This document shows, one piece after another, positions 1-11,117 of a stretch of DNA of 64,000 nt (position 1 is the stretch's first letter; every line of letters begins with the position of its first letter). A program made the position numbers and the translations under genes. The notes beneath the pieces were generated by a model. The model saw only the letters and a program-made list of their open reading frames with translations. It ran no database searches and was not told where the DNA came from. Where the stretch lies: assembly GCF_014243445.1 (NCBI RefSeq), contig NZ_JACLQD010000001.1, positions 124,001 to 188,000 on the forward strand, in the 5' to 3' direction. This DNA is from Paragemmobacter straminiformis (GTDB lineage: Bacteria > Pseudomonadota > Alphaproteobacteria > Rhodobacterales > Rhodobacteraceae).

Positions 1-64
1 AGGTGCGCCCGAGCCCCCGCGCCGCAAGCGCGAGGGCGTGTTTCATATGGTCGAGGTCGCTCAC
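1..64 (-). CDS. ribD: RibD, 5' fragment only (riboflavin deaminase/reductase)
   Basis: Only the first 21 codons lie in the window; the gene runs off the left edge. The minus-strand translation reads [20 protein letters not shown], which matches the start of bifunctional diaminohydroxyphosphoribosylaminopyrimidine deaminase / uracil reductase (riboflavin synthesis), whose N-terminus typically has a Met-xx-Ala-Leu-x-Leu-Ala helix before the deaminase core. The proposed GTG start (64-62) overlaps the nrdR stop in a GTGA arrangement, which suggests translational coupling. In alphaproteobacteria nrdR is commonly followed by ribD, so context agrees. The fragment is too short for certainty. Confidence 0.72.
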   Translation of the reverse strand, partial: MSDLDHMKHALALAARGLGRT

Positions 65-528
65 TCGTCCGAGGCGGTATTGGGGCGCAGTTCGGAGACG
101 AACTTGTCGAAATCATCCGCCGCCTGGAAGTTCTTGTAAACGCTGGCGAAGCGCACGTAGCCCACGGTGTCGATGCGGGCCAGCGACTCCATCACGATTT
201 CGCCGATCACCTTCGAGGGGATGTCGGTTTCGCCCAAGGATTCCAGACGCCGCACGATGCCGGAAATCATCTGGTCGATGCGCTCGGGGTCGATGGGGCG
301 TTTCTGCATCGCGATGCGGATCGAGCGTTCGAGTTTGGAACGGTCGAAATCCTCGCGCTTGCCCGATGATTTGATGACGACGAGGTCGCGCAGTTGCACG
401 CGCTCGTAGGTGGTGAAGCGCCCGCCGCATGCGGGGCAGAAGCGGCGGCGACGGATCGAGACGTGATCCTCGGCCGGACGCGAGTCTTTCACCTGGGTGT
501 CGATATTGCCGCAGAACGGGCAGCGCAT
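61..528 (-). CDS. nrdR: NrdR transcriptional repressor of ribonucleotide reductase genes
   Basis: 155 residues, the usual length for the family. The N-terminus is a zinc ribbon with Cys3/Cys6 and Cys31/Cys34 (MRCPFCGN and FCPACGGRF), followed by an ATP-cone domain from about residue 48 ([18 protein letters not shown]). NrdR senses (d)ATP through the ATP cone and represses nrd operons by binding NrdR boxes. It is cytoplasmic. The last codon overlaps the start of ribD, so the two are probably co-transcribed. No nrd genes are in the window, so its targets lie elsewhere. Confidence 0.97.
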   Translation of the reverse strand: MRCPFCGNIDTQVKDSRPAEDHVSIRRRRFCPACGGRFTTYERVQLRDLVVIKSSGKREDFDRSKLERSIRIAMQKRPIDPERIDQMISGIVRRLESLGETDIPSKVIGEIVMESLARIDTVGYVRFASVYKNFQAADDFDKFVSELRPNTASDE

Positions 529-696
529 TGGCCACCTCCCCTTGCTTGTTGGTTGTTTGCCTGCCTCGGTAACACACGATCGTCGGGGTATGCCCCGATC
601 TGGCCCAAACTATAGGGGGAAGGCAGAGGTTTCGGCTAGGGGGAAGGTTAATGCCGCAGGATATGGGGTGCGCGGGTGTGGCGAAGCGGACTCAGG

Positions 697-951
697 TCAG
701 TAGTGATAACGGCATTGGACGATGATCAGCGTTTCGCCCTCGACGCGGTAGACGAGGCGGTGTTCGCGGTCGATCCGGCGAGACCAATGGCCTGCGAAGT
801 CACCCCTGAGCGGCTCGGGCTTGCCTGTGCCGTCAAACGGGTGGCGTCGGCATTCTTCGATCAAACGATTGAGCTTTCGCAGGGTTGCGCGATCTGTGTC
901 GATCCAATGTTGGTAATGATCCCAGGCTACGCCGTGGAATTCGACCCTCAT
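697..951 (-). CDS. yoeB: YoeB-type ribosome-dependent mRNA endoribonuclease toxin
   Basis: 84 residues, the normal size for Txe/YoeB toxins of the RelE superfamily. Recognisable features are the HGVAWDHYQHW start, the PLRGDFAGHWSRRIDREHRL core and the C-terminal VQCRYHY with the His-Tyr end typical of YoeB catalysis. The toxin cleaves mRNA in the ribosomal A site when released from its antitoxin. Its start overlaps the stop of the upstream antitoxin gene by 4 bp (ATGA), the usual coupled arrangement. All expected catalytic-end residues are present, so it is probably intact. Confidence 0.93.
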   Translation of the reverse strand: MRVEFHGVAWDHYQHWIDTDRATLRKLNRLIEECRRHPFDGTGKPEPLRGDFAGHWSRRIDREHRLVYRVEGETLIIVQCRYHY

Positions 952-1220
952 TCGGTTTCATACCGCAGGAGTTCTTCCATCGTCTTGACCACGACTTTGC
1001 CTTCGCGGCCTTCGCGGATCGCCCTGTCGAGTGCTGCCTTGTTGGCGGGCGAGGCGGTGAGATAGGTCGTCTCGTCCATGCTGGACCAGTCTTCCAGACT
1101 GACCATGACGACGGGCCGCCCACCCGCACGGGTGACGATGACGGGTTCATGGTCATCGTTCACGCGGTCCATGACAGCGGAGAGATTGGCGCGGAGTTCG
1201 GTGGAGGTGAGGGTTTTCAT
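948..1220 (-). CDS. yefM: YefM-family antitoxin (Phd/YefM)
   Basis: 90 residues. The N-terminal half, with STELRANLSAVMDRVNDDHE and PVIVTRAGGRPVVMVSLEDW, is the Phd/YefM DNA-binding and dimerisation fold; the C-terminal tail is the segment that wraps and neutralises YoeB. It is the first gene of the yefM-yoeB pair and should autorepress the operon together with the toxin. Two TGTAC-type hexamers sit directly upstream (see the operator at 1230-1247). The start at 1220 gives the N-terminus MKTLTSTELR normally seen in this family. Confidence 0.93.
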   Translation of the reverse strand: MKTLTSTELRANLSAVMDRVNDDHEPVIVTRAGGRPVVMVSLEDWSSMDETTYLTASPANKAALDRAIREGREGKVVVKTMEELLRYETE

Positions 1221-1229
1221 GAGTGGGAA

Positions 1230-1247
1230 TGTACGTGAGGGTGTACA
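1230..1247 (-). promoter_or_regulatory. Putative YefM(-YoeB) operator
   Basis: Two hexamers, TGTACG at 1230-1235 and TGTACA at 1242-1247, lie 10-27 bp upstream of the yefM start. From established work on E. coli yefM-yoeB, the repressor recognises palindromes with a TGTACA core. Spacing of 12 bp (about one helical turn) fits cooperative binding. An A/T-rich stretch (AATAAT on the minus strand, near 1247-1252) beside the hexamers could be the -10 element. Binding is inferred only. Confidence 0.5.
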
Positions 1248-1380
1248 TTATTGCAAGCCTTAGGTGAAGCTTGCAACGGCAAGCTCAGATCGGCACGATC
1301 GGATTACGCTCAAAGCGAAACAGACAAACGTGAGTAGCAAGAGTTTTGTAAACGCTGAGGGTATGCAATGGTTGATACAG

Positions 1381-1434
1381 GGGCGCACTTGCTGCGCACC
1401 TTGGGGGGCGGAATGGTGCGCAGCGCGTGCGCAC
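1381..1434. repeat. GC-rich inverted repeat between yefM-yoeB and rpoD
   Basis: A segment reading GCGCACTTGCTGCGCACC (about 1383-1400) faces GGTGCGCAGCGCGTGCGCAC (about 1414-1433). The second arm is itself nearly palindromic, and the two arms pair imperfectly. The rest of 1221-1441 holds no credible gene. The motif resembles short interspersed palindromes common between genes in GC-rich alphaproteobacteria. Whether it has further copies in the genome cannot be judged here. Confidence 0.45.
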
Positions 1435-1441
1435 CCTACGG

Positions 1442-1465
1442 AAAAGCGCCCCGCGGGGCGCTTTT
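1442..1465 (-). terminator. rpoD intrinsic terminator
   Basis: A perfect 24-nt palindrome, AAAAGCGCCCC then GCGGGGCGCTTTT, starts 4 bp past the rpoD stop. On the minus strand it forms a strong GC stem ending in TTTT. Because it is a perfect palindrome it could also stop transcription arriving from the other side. Confidence 0.85.
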
Positions 1466-1468
1466 CGC

Positions 1469-3460
<1,992 letters not shown>

Positions 3461-3630
3461 GAGTGCTCCTGAAGATGCGGTCGAGGGGGGCGCGGCTGGG
3501 GTCGCAAAGGCTATATGGGGCGGGCCGGAACGAATCAAAAGGGCCCAACGCGAATCAATAACGCGAATCAGGCGGGGGGGAAGGGGCGGCGGGGTGATTC
3601 TTTGCGCCTGTGCGGCGGAAAGGGCGGGTT

Positions 3631-5592
3631 TCAATCGCGGTGGCGCGGCTTTTCGAAGCGGATGCTGCCAAGGATGCGGCGCGATTCCTCGAGTTCGTCC
3701 TTGTCGAGCGCCACGCCATTGGCGGCGATGACCGATTCGCCCGACTTGTCCTGCGGGCCGCGCTGCGCCTCGGCGCGGGCCTCGGTCGCCTTGCGCAGGC
3801 GCCATGTCAGGCCTTCGTCCACCACGCCCTCGATATCCTGCGCGGCCTCCTCGATCTCGCGCAGGCGGCCGCGTTCGGCGGTCAGCAGGAACAGGTCTTG
3901 CGCCACGGCGAACTCGGCCTTGTCGAGATCGTCGCGGTCGTGGATGGCGGGGGCGTTGCGCACATGGGGGTGGGAAAAGATGGTCTCGACGGCTTCGGGG
4001 CGCTGGCTTTCGATCACCGCGCGGGGGTCGGGCGCGTCGACGTGGATCAGCAGCAGGTCGCGCAGATGGGCATGGCCGGGGCCGACGAACTCGCAGCGGT
4101 CGAGGGCGGATTCGAAACGGGCGATCAGGCGCGGATGCGTCATCAGCGTGGCAAGGATCACGGCCTCGCGCAGGGCCTCTTCCAGCATGTCGCTTTGCGC
4201 CAGAAGCGAGGCGCGGGTCGTGGGCATGGGCGAGACGGGCTGCGGCGGGGCGAACCGCCCCCCTGCCCCCGCGACGCGCGGCGTCCAGGGCTTGAAGGGC
4301 CGCGCGTCACGGCCAAAGAGGGTCAGGCGCAGGGCCTTGATATCCTCGCCGTAGTGGCCGCGGATCGAGGGATCGGCGATCTTGGACAGCGCCGCGCGCA
4401 GTTTCTTGTCGAGCGCCGCCTTGCGTTCGGGGCTGTCGAAAACCTTGCCTTCGGTTTCGCGCCGCCACAGCAGGTTGACCATCGGCTGCGCCTCGTCGAG
4501 GACCTTTTGCATGGCGGCGGGGCCCTGGGCCTTGATCAGGTCGTCTGGGTCCTGCCCCTGCGGCAGCACGGCAAAGCGCAGGCCCTTGCCCGCTTCCAGA
4601 AGCGGCAGGGCAAGGTCGATCACGCGCAGCGCGGCGCGGATGCCGGCGGTGTCGCCATCGAGCGCGATCACGGGCTCGTCGCTGATGCGCCACAGAAGGC
4701 GAAGCTGGTCCTCGGTCACCGCCGTGCCGAGCGGGGCCACGGTGGCGCGGAAGCCCGCCTCGGAAAGGGCGATGACGTCCATGTAGCCTTCGGCCACGAT
4801 CAGCGGCAGGCCCTTGCCCGCAGCCTCGCGCGCGGGGGCCTGATTGTAGAGGTTGCGGCCCTTGTCGAACAGTTCGGTTTCCGGACCGTTGAGGTATTTG
4901 GCCCGTGCATTCGGGTCCATCGAGCGCCCGCCAAGGCTGATGGCGCGGCCGCGACCGTCGCGGATGGGAAAGATGATGCGGCCGCGGAAGCGGTCATAGG
5001 GTGCGCCGTTGTCCTCGGGCTTTGCGCAAACGCCGCTGTCGACGATCAGGTCGGGCGCGATGCCCTTTTGCGTCAGCGCGTGGAACAGGGCCTGACGCTG
5101 GTCGGGGGCATAGCCGATTTCCCAGCGGTCCTGCGCTGCGGGCGACATGCGGCGCTTTTCGAGATAGGCGCGGGCCTCGGCGGCGGCGGCGGTTTTGAGT
5201 TGCAGGCGGAACCACTTGACCGCCTCTTCCATCACCTCGGCCAACTGGCTGCGGCGGTCGGCTTTCTGCACCGCCTGCGGGTCGCGTGCGGGCATCTGCA
5301 TTCCCGCCTCGCGTGCGAGGATTTCGACCGCCTCCATGAACGAGACGTTGTCGCTTTCCTTGACGAAGCCCACCGCGTCGCCCTTGGCGTGGCAGCCGAA
5401 GCAGTAATAGAACCCCTTGCGGTCATCGACATGGAACGAGGCCGACTTTTCCTGATGGAAGGGGCAAGGTGCCCACCAGTCGCCCTTGGCCATGTTCGAC
5501 TTGCGCAGGTCCCACGTGACCTTGCGGCCCACCACTTGGCTAAGCGGCACGCGGGTGCGGAGTTCGTCGATGAATCCGGGCGGCAGGGACAT
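3631..5592 (-). CDS. dnaG: DNA primase DnaG
   Basis: 653 residues, normal length. The N-terminal zinc-binding domain ([18 protein letters not shown], then [16 protein letters not shown]) gives the Cys-His-Cys-Cys ligands. The TOPRIM catalytic core contains [19 protein letters not shown] and the [10 protein letters not shown] acidic motif. The C-terminal helicase-interacting region from about residue 450 is variable, as usual. It makes RNA primers for replication with DnaB at the fork. It is followed by rpoD, probably in one transcript with an extra promoter in the 170-bp gap. Confidence 0.98.
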   Translation of the reverse strand: MSLPPGFIDELRTRVPLSQVVGRKVTWDLRKSNMAKGDWWAPCPFHQEKSASFHVDDRKGFYYCFGCHAKGDAVGFVKESDNVSFMEAVEILAREAGMQMPARDPQAVQKADRRSQLAEVMEEAVKWFRLQLKTAAAAEARAYLEKRRMSPAAQDRWEIGYAPDQRQALFHALTQKGIAPDLIVDSGVCAKPEDNGAPYDRFRGRIIFPIRDGRGRAISLGGRSMDPNARAKYLNGPETELFDKGRNLYNQAPAREAAGKGLPLIVAEGYMDVIALSEAGFRATVAPLGTAVTEDQLRLLWRISDEPVIALDGDTAGIRAALRVIDLALPLLEAGKGLRFAVLPQGQDPDDLIKAQGPAAMQKVLDEAQPMVNLLWRRETEGKVFDSPERKAALDKKLRAALSKIADPSIRGHYGEDIKALRLTLFGRDARPFKPWTPRVAGAGGRFAPPQPVSPMPTTRASLLAQSDMLEEALREAVILATLMTHPRLIARFESALDRCEFVGPGHAHLRDLLLIHVDAPDPRAVIESQRPEAVETIFSHPHVRNAPAIHDRDDLDKAEFAVAQDLFLLTAERGRLREIEEAAQDIEGVVDEGLTWRLRKATEARAEAQRGPQDKSGESVIAANGVALDKDELEESRRILGSIRFEKPRHRD

Positions 5593-5683
5593 GGGTTCTA
5601 TATCGGCCCGCGCTCCGGCCTTGTCAAAGGGCGAAAGGGGGGCGCTGCCCCCCTCGGGACGCGTGCCGCGCCCCCACCCCCCG

Positions 5684-5735
5684 GAGTATTTCCGGCAAGG
5701 ATGAAAGGCAGGGTTTCAGCCTTGCCCAAATACTC
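5684..5735. repeat. Palindromic intergenic repeat, copy 1
   Basis: Left arm GAGTATTTCCGGCAAGGATG (from 5684) and right arm CAGCCTTGCCCAAATACTC (to 5735) pair across a short loop. Flanking modules continue the structure: GGGGCGCTGCCCC at about 5639-5651 on one side and GGGGTGAGCC with GAGGGGCGAAGCCCCT at about 5737-5771 on the other. Similar elements are at 9576-9665 and 24523-24641. It sits just past the soxG stop and in front of the dnaG start, so it could end sox transcription. Confidence 0.75.
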
Positions 5736-5777
5736 TGGGGTGAGCCGCTTGCGGCGAGGGGCGAAGCCCCTGCCCTG

Positions 5778-6353
5778 TCAGGACATCGCGTCCAGACGGG
5801 CGGCCTGGGTTTGCAGGGCCTCGGCCAGTTCGTGCCAGGCGGTGCGGGCCATCGAGCGGAAGACCATGACCTCGTAAGTGGCGGTATCGCTGCGGGTCAG
5901 GATCATCTGCATGTGGTTCAGCCCCGAGCGCGCGACCGCGCCCACGGCAAAGGCCGTGTCGCGCAGGTCGAGCGGGACAAGCCGCGCCAGCGTCTCGCGC
6001 GCGAGCGGGCCCGAGAGGGTCAGCACCGCCCAGCCGTCGCTCTGGTCGGTAACGGCTGCGGCCCCGTCCAGAGTGGCGGCCAATCCGGGGGCCATTTCGG
6101 GGGCGGCAGGCCCGACCAGAAAGGCCTGTTCGCGGCCGGTCCAGACCAGCCGCATCGCGCCGTTCACGCTTTGGCGGTTGGGATCGGGAAAGGTCAGGCC
6201 GAAGGGCCGCAGCGCGGCCGCCACGGCCTTTGCCCCGCCCGGAAAGGGCAGGATGGCGGTGATCTGCGTCATGGGCGCCTCGGCCAGCGTGGTGGCGGCC
6301 AGCGTCAGGGGCGCATGGCCCGCGAGGGCGGATTTGGCGATGAGTTCAGCCAC
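5778..6353 (-). CDS. soxG: Sarcosine oxidase gamma subunit
   Basis: 191 residues. The sequence resembles the GcvT-related small subunit of heterotetrameric sarcosine oxidase (for example VTDQSDGWAVLTLSGPLARE and the C-terminal YEVMVFRSMARTAWHELAEA). With alpha, beta and delta it oxidatively demethylates sarcosine to glycine, passing the one-carbon unit to tetrahydrofolate and making hydrogen peroxide. The gene overlaps the end of soxA by 8 bp, so it is the last gene of soxBDAG. Palindromic repeat copy 1 lies just downstream. Confidence 0.92.
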   Translation of the reverse strand: MAELIAKSALAGHAPLTLAATTLAEAPMTQITAILPFPGGAKAVAAALRPFGLTFPDPNRQSVNGAMRLVWTGREQAFLVGPAAPEMAPGLAATLDGAAAVTDQSDGWAVLTLSGPLARETLARLVPLDLRDTAFAVGAVARSGLNHMQMILTRSDTATYEVMVFRSMARTAWHELAEALQTQAARLDAMS

Positions 6354-9267
6354 GGAGTTTCACCCCCTCCTTGTCGTGGAACACGGGATCGCAGACCTCG
6401 CACAACAGGTCGATCCCGCGCAGATGGTCGACGAGCCGGATGCGTTCGCCGATGCGGGCGCGGCCGTTTTTCAGGAAGCCGAGTCCGAGCCATGATTTCA
6501 GCACGGGCGAATAGCCGACCGAGGTGACGTAGCCCTGATCCGTCTCGCGCTTCACCTGTTCGCCGGGGGTGAAAAGATGCGCCCCCGCCGAAAGGGCGGC
6601 ATCGGTCACGGGTTTCAGGCCCACGAGCTGCTCGCGTTCGGCCCCGACCATGCCGGGACGGGCGGCGGCGGCCTTGCCGATGCAGTCCTTCTTGGCCGAG
6701 ACCATCTTTTCGAGGCCGATGTCGAAGGCCGTGGTGCGGCCGTGGATTTCGGCATGGGTGATGAAGCCCTTTTCGATGCGCAGGACGTTCAGCGCCTCCA
6801 TGCCGTAGGGGCCGCCGCCCATCGTTTCGGCGCGGGCGAGAAGGTCGCGGAACAGCGCCTCGCCATAGCGGGTGGGCACGGCGAGTTCGTAGCCCTGTTC
6901 GCCGCTGAACGAGATGCGGAAGAGGCGGGCGGCAACACCGCCCAGCGTGACGGGGGCGACGCCCATGAAGGGCAGGTCGGGCATGTCGCCAAGGGTGGCG
7001 AGCAGCTCGCGCGCCTTTGGTCCCGCGATGGCGAATTGCGCCCATGTCTCGGTGACCGAGATGAAGCGCACATCCCAATCGGCGCAAAAGGCCTGATGCA
7101 CGAAATCGAGGTGGCGCATCACCAGCCCCGCGGCGGCGGTGGTGGTGGTCATCAGGTAGTGGTTTTCGCCCAGCCGTGCGGTGGTGCCATCGTCCAGCAC
7201 ATGCCCGTCCTCGCGCAGCATCAGCCCGTAGCGGACACGGCCCGTGGGCAGGGTGGAGAAGGTGTTGGTATAGACGAGGTCGAGGAAGCGCGCCGCGTCC
7301 TTGCCCTGTATGTCGATCTTGCCGAGCGTCGAGACATCGGCCACGCCCACCGAGGCGCGCACCATCATGACCTCGCGGTCGCAGGACTCGCGCCAGGTCG
7401 TCTCGCCGGGTTTGGGGAAGTAGCCGGGGCGATACCACAGCCCCGCCTCGATCATCGGCGCGCCACGGTCGCGGCTGGCCTGATCCGAGGTCATGTAACG
7501 CTGCGGGGCAAAGCCCGCGCCGCGGCCCCCTGCCCCCATCGCGGCGATGGAGACGGGCGTGTAGGGCGGGCGGAAGGTGGTGGTGCCGGTTTGCGGAATG
7601 CCGCGCCCCGTGGCATCGGCCAGCACGGCGAGCGCGCCCACGTTCGAGTTCTTGCCCTGATCGGGGGCCATGCCTTGGGTCGTGTAGCGTTTCATATGCT
7701 CGACCGAGGCGAAGTTTTCCTGCGCCGAGAGCTTCACGTCCTTGGTGGTCACGTCATTGGCGAAGTCGAGCCACTGGCGGCCCGACACGTCGGGTGTCTG
7801 CCAGAAGGGGGTGATGGCATAGGGCGCATCCTCGGCCTGCGGCAGGTCGATGTCGGGTGCGGTCTTGCCAAGGGCCGCGAGGGCGGCGCGGGCGGCCCCG
7901 GCGCCTTCGGCCAGACAGGCGGCGGTGCTGAAGGTGCCGTTGCAGGCCCCGGCCGGGGTCAGGCGCGGCACCGCCTTGGGGGCTGGGACGAAGGCTGCGA
8001 TATCCTCGCGCCAGACGGGGCGGCCGTTGAGGTGGCAGGTCAGGTGAACGGTCGGGTTCCAGCCGCCCGACATGGCGAGGCAGTCGGTCTCGATCCGCGA
8101 GGTGCCGCCGGAATGCGACACGGTGATCGAGGTCAGCCCCTTGCGGCCCGTGGTCGAAAGGATGGTGGCGTCAAGGTAGACGGGGCATTCCTCGACCGCG
8201 CTCGCATCGGGGCGGGTGTCGAGGATGGCCGCGACCTTGACCCCTGCCGCCATGAGCTGGCGCGCGGTGGCGCGGGCGGAATCGTTGTTGGCGACCAGCG
8301 TCACGCGCTTGCCCGCCGCCACGCCGAAGCGGTTGAGATAGGCGCGCACGGCACCCGCCATCATGATGCCGGGGCGGTCGTTGTCGGGAAAGGCGAGCGG
8401 GCGTTCCAGCGCCCCGGCGGCCAGCACGGTCTGGCCCGCCACGATGCGCCAGAAGCATTCGCGCGGCAGATGCGGCGCGGGGCTGCGGTGCAGCGAGACA
8501 CGCTCGAGCGCGCCGAAGGTGCCGTCGTCATAGGCCCCTGTCACGCTGGTGCGGGGCATGAGGCGCACGTTGGGCAGGGCGGAAAGCTCGGCCAGCACGC
8601 CCTCGACCCAGTCGGCCGCGGGCTTGCCGCCCACCTCGCCGCCATCGGCCAGCAGGCGGCCGCCCATGCGGAAATCCTCGTCGGCAAGGATCACATCGGC
8701 CCCCGCGCGCGCCGCCGTCAGCGCGGCGGCAAGGCCGGTCGGCCCCGCGCCGATGACCAGCAGGTCGCAAAAGGCCCAGGCCTTTTCGTAATGGCCTTCG
8801 TCATGCTTGCGCGACAGGCTTCCCAGCCCCGCGGCGCGGCGGATGACCGGTTCGTAGAGCTTTTCCCAGAAGGGGCGCGGCCACATGAAGGTCTTGTAAT
8901 AGAACCCCGCCGAGAGGAAGGGCGAGACATAGTCGTTCACTCCCATCACATCGAAGGCGAGCGAGGGGAAACGGTTCTGGCTGCGCGCCCGCAGCCCGTC
9001 GAACAGTTCCTGCACCGTGGCGCGGGTGTTCGGGGTCTGCTGGTGCTGGCTTTCGAGGATTTCGACCATCGCGTTCGGCTCTTCCGAGCCTGCGGTCAGA
9101 ACGCCGCGCGGGCGGTGGTACTTGAAGCTGCGCCCGACCAGCCTGATGCCGTTGGCCAGCAAGGCCGAGGCCAGCGTATCGCCCTTGAAGCCCGAATAGA
9201 TGCGCCCGTCGAAGCTGAAGCGCACCGGTTTGCTGCGGTCGATCTGGCCCTTGCCCCCGAGTCTCAT
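6346..9267 (-). CDS. soxA: Sarcosine oxidase alpha subunit
   Basis: 973 residues from the ATG at 9267, which overlaps the soxD stop (ATGA); a longer frame to 9378 is rejected as it would cover soxD. Domains in order: a ferredoxin-like/THF-oxidase N-terminus (SKPVRFSFDGRIYSGFKGD), a NAD(P)/FAD-type Rossmann motif near residue 165-195 (LLVIGAGPTGLAAALTAARA), and a C-terminal GcvT-like folate-binding half from about residue 590. It is cytoplasmic and forms the large subunit of the heterotetramer. No folate genes (glyA, purU, folD) follow here, unlike in some sox operons. Confidence 0.96.
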   Translation of the reverse strand: MRLGGKGQIDRSKPVRFSFDGRIYSGFKGDTLASALLANGIRLVGRSFKYHRPRGVLTAGSEEPNAMVEILESQHQQTPNTRATVQELFDGLRARSQNRFPSLAFDVMGVNDYVSPFLSAGFYYKTFMWPRPFWEKLYEPVIRRAAGLGSLSRKHDEGHYEKAWAFCDLLVIGAGPTGLAAALTAARAGADVILADEDFRMGGRLLADGGEVGGKPAADWVEGVLAELSALPNVRLMPRTSVTGAYDDGTFGALERVSLHRSPAPHLPRECFWRIVAGQTVLAAGALERPLAFPDNDRPGIMMAGAVRAYLNRFGVAAGKRVTLVANNDSARATARQLMAAGVKVAAILDTRPDASAVEECPVYLDATILSTTGRKGLTSITVSHSGGTSRIETDCLAMSGGWNPTVHLTCHLNGRPVWREDIAAFVPAPKAVPRLTPAGACNGTFSTAACLAEGAGAARAALAALGKTAPDIDLPQAEDAPYAITPFWQTPDVSGRQWLDFANDVTTKDVKLSAQENFASVEHMKRYTTQGMAPDQGKNSNVGALAVLADATGRGIPQTGTTTFRPPYTPVSIAAMGAGGRGAGFAPQRYMTSDQASRDRGAPMIEAGLWYRPGYFPKPGETTWRESCDREVMMVRASVGVADVSTLGKIDIQGKDAARFLDLVYTNTFSTLPTGRVRYGLMLREDGHVLDDGTTARLGENHYLMTTTTAAAGLVMRHLDFVHQAFCADWDVRFISVTETWAQFAIAGPKARELLATLGDMPDLPFMGVAPVTLGGVAARLFRISFSGEQGYELAVPTRYGEALFRDLLARAETMGGGPYGMEALNVLRIEKGFITHAEIHGRTTAFDIGLEKMVSAKKDCIGKAAAARPGMVGAEREQLVGLKPVTDAALSAGAHLFTPGEQVKRETDQGYVTSVGYSPVLKSWLGLGFLKNGRARIGERIRLVDHLRGIDLLCEVCDPVFHDKEGVKLRG

Positions 9268-9539
9268 TTCGCACCGCCTTTCGCGGGGGCGGCGACGGCG
9301 TCGACCGCATGGATCTCGTGCGTGACGGTGTTGCGCGTCACGCGCAGCCACGAGGAACAGCCCATGTCGTGATACCACAGGTCATGCGTGATCCCCGCAG
9401 GGTTGTCGCGCAGGTGCAGATAGGCGTCCCATGCCTGCGGCCCGTCGCCTTCGGCGGGGCGGTTCAGGTAATCGTCGGACCCGTAATAGTAGAATTCGCG
9501 CCGGTCGCGCGGTCCGCAAAGGGGGCAGGTCAGGCGCAT
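9264..9539 (-). CDS. soxD: Sarcosine oxidase delta subunit (zinc-binding)
   Basis: 91 residues. The N-terminus MRLTCPLCGPRDRREF provides Cys5 and Cys8, and YHDMGCSSWL provides His57 and Cys61, the expected zinc ligand set of SoxD. The small subunit is structural in the heterotetrameric enzyme. It is the first gene after the 172-bp gap separating soxB from soxDAG and overlaps soxA by 4 bp. Confidence 0.95.
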   Translation of the reverse strand: MRLTCPLCGPRDRREFYYYGSDDYLNRPAEGDGPQAWDAYLHLRDNPAGITHDLWYHDMGCSSWLRVTRNTVTHEIHAVDAVAAPAKGGAK

Positions 9540-9575
9540 GGCATAGCCTTGTGGTTCGTCGTTACGGTTGGAGAG

Positions 9576-9665
9576 AGGGGCGCTGCCCCTCGCCCGCTGG
9601 CGGGCTCACCCCGGAGTATTTGGGCAAGGCTGAAGCGATGCGGCTTCATCCTTGGAAAAATACTC
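9576..9665. repeat. Palindromic intergenic repeat, copy 2, inside the sox operon
   Basis: Core arms GAGTATTTGGGCAAGGCTG (from 9614) and CATCCTTGGAAAAATACTC (to 9665) are separated by a few bases. The flank at 9576-9612 has AGGGGCGCTGCCCCT plus a GCCCGCTGGCGGGC stem, matching in reverse the right flank of copy 1. It occupies most of the soxB-soxD gap and would form a hairpin in a soxBDAG transcript. Confidence 0.78.
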
Positions 9666-9711
9666 TCGCCGAAGGCATCCGGCAGTGTGGCAGGGCGCTG
9701 GCGGTTCATGG

Positions 9712-10962
9712 TCAATGCAGGTTGTGCTGCGATCCCGTGCCTTCCTCGTCGAGGATATGGCCGGTCTCGAAGCGGTTCAGCTTGAAGCGGGCGGCGACGG
9801 GGTGGGACTCACCGGTCGCCATGAGATGCGCCATGCACCAACCGCTCGCGGGCACGGCCTTGAAGCCGCCGTAGTTCCAGCCGCAATCGACGAAGAGGCC
9901 GTCGATATGCGTCTTGTCGATGATGGGCGAGCCGTCGGGCGACATGTCCATGATCCCGCCCCATGAGCGCAGCACCTTGGCCCGTCCGATCATCGGCATG
10001 AGGGTCATGCCCGCTTCCATCACATGTTCCACCATCGGCAGGTTGCCGCGGCTTGCGTAGGAGGCGTAGAAATCGAGGTCGCCACCAAAGACCAGACCGC
10101 CCTTGTCGGACTGGCTGATGTAGAAGTGGCCCATGCCGAAGCTGATGACATGGTCGATGACGGGCTTAAGCCCCTCGGTCACGAAGGCTTGCAGGATGTG
10201 GCTTTCGATGGGCAGGCGCATTCCGGCCATCGCGGCCACCTGTGACGAGCGGCCCGCGACGACCATGCCGACCTTTTTGGCCCGGATCGCGCCGCGCGTG
10301 GTCTGCACGCCGGTGACGCGCCCGTTCTCGATGTCGATCCCCGTCACCTCGCAATTCTGGATCAGGTCGACGCCGCGCCGGTCGGCGCCGCGCGCGTAGC
10401 CCCAGGCCACGGCATCATGCCGCGCCGTGCCGCCGCGCGGGTGCAGAAGGCCGCCGTAGATGGGAAAGCGGGTCTGTTCGAAATCGAGGTAGGGCAGATG
10501 TTCGCGCACGCCTTCGCGGTCGAGAAGGATGGCGTCGTCGCCCTGGTTGACCATCATGTTGCCGCGCCGCGCGAAGGCATCGCGCTGGCCGTCGGAATGG
10601 AACAGGTTGATCAGCCCGCGCTGCGAATGCATCACGTTGTAATTCAGTTCGGATTCGAGCCCTTCCCACAGCTTCATGGAATGGCTGTAGAATTCGCTGT
10701 TGCCTTGCAGGAAGTAGTTGGCGCGGACGATGGTGGTGTTGCGCCCGATGTTGCCCGAGCCGAGATAGCCCTTTTCCAGCACGGCGATGTTGGTCAGGCC
10801 GTGGTTCCTGGCAAGGTAATAGGCAGTGGACAGGCCGTGCCCGCCGCCGCCGATGATGATGGCGTCATATTCGGCCTTGGGGGCGGGGTCGCGCCATGCG
10901 GGTTTCCAGCCTTTGTTGCCGAAAAGCCCTTCCTTGATGACCTTGAAGCCTGAATAGCGCAT
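9712..10962 (-). CDS. soxB: Sarcosine oxidase beta subunit
   Basis: 416 residues, normal for the heterotetrameric enzyme. The FAD-binding dinucleotide motif YDAIIIGGGGHGLSTAYYLA is at about residues 32-51. GGTARHDAVAWGYARGADRR (about 177-196) is the region that in characterised enzymes carries the covalent FMN histidine; His182 (or His174) is the candidate. It is the first gene of the minus-strand soxBDAG set and is separated from soxD by the palindromic repeat. The upstream gap of 155 bp to the Tad-like gene should hold the promoter. Confidence 0.96.
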   Translation of the reverse strand: MRYSGFKVIKEGLFGNKGWKPAWRDPAPKAEYDAIIIGGGGHGLSTAYYLARNHGLTNIAVLEKGYLGSGNIGRNTTIVRANYFLQGNSEFYSHSMKLWEGLESELNYNVMHSQRGLINLFHSDGQRDAFARRGNMMVNQGDDAILLDREGVREHLPYLDFEQTRFPIYGGLLHPRGGTARHDAVAWGYARGADRRGVDLIQNCEVTGIDIENGRVTGVQTTRGAIRAKKVGMVVAGRSSQVAAMAGMRLPIESHILQAFVTEGLKPVIDHVISFGMGHFYISQSDKGGLVFGGDLDFYASYASRGNLPMVEHVMEAGMTLMPMIGRAKVLRSWGGIMDMSPDGSPIIDKTHIDGLFVDCGWNYGGFKAVPASGWCMAHLMATGESHPVAARFKLNRFETGHILDEEGTGSQHNLH

Positions 10963-11117
10963 CGCGTCCCGTCCCGTTCGTGGCCCGTTCGTGGCCCGAT
11001 CTCAGCCCGCGCCCGACCCGACCGAGTCAAAGCGCGTCGGGGCGGAGGATGCAACCCCCGCCCCGTAAAGCCATTGCCGGATGCGACAGGATGGTGTCGC
11101 TTTAGCGATCTGCGACG

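Noticed and set aside
6577-9372. Plus-strand open frame of about 930 codons opposite soxA
   Set aside because: Complement of a well-conserved gene, composition of antisense type (His/Ala/Gly/Arg), no start signal.
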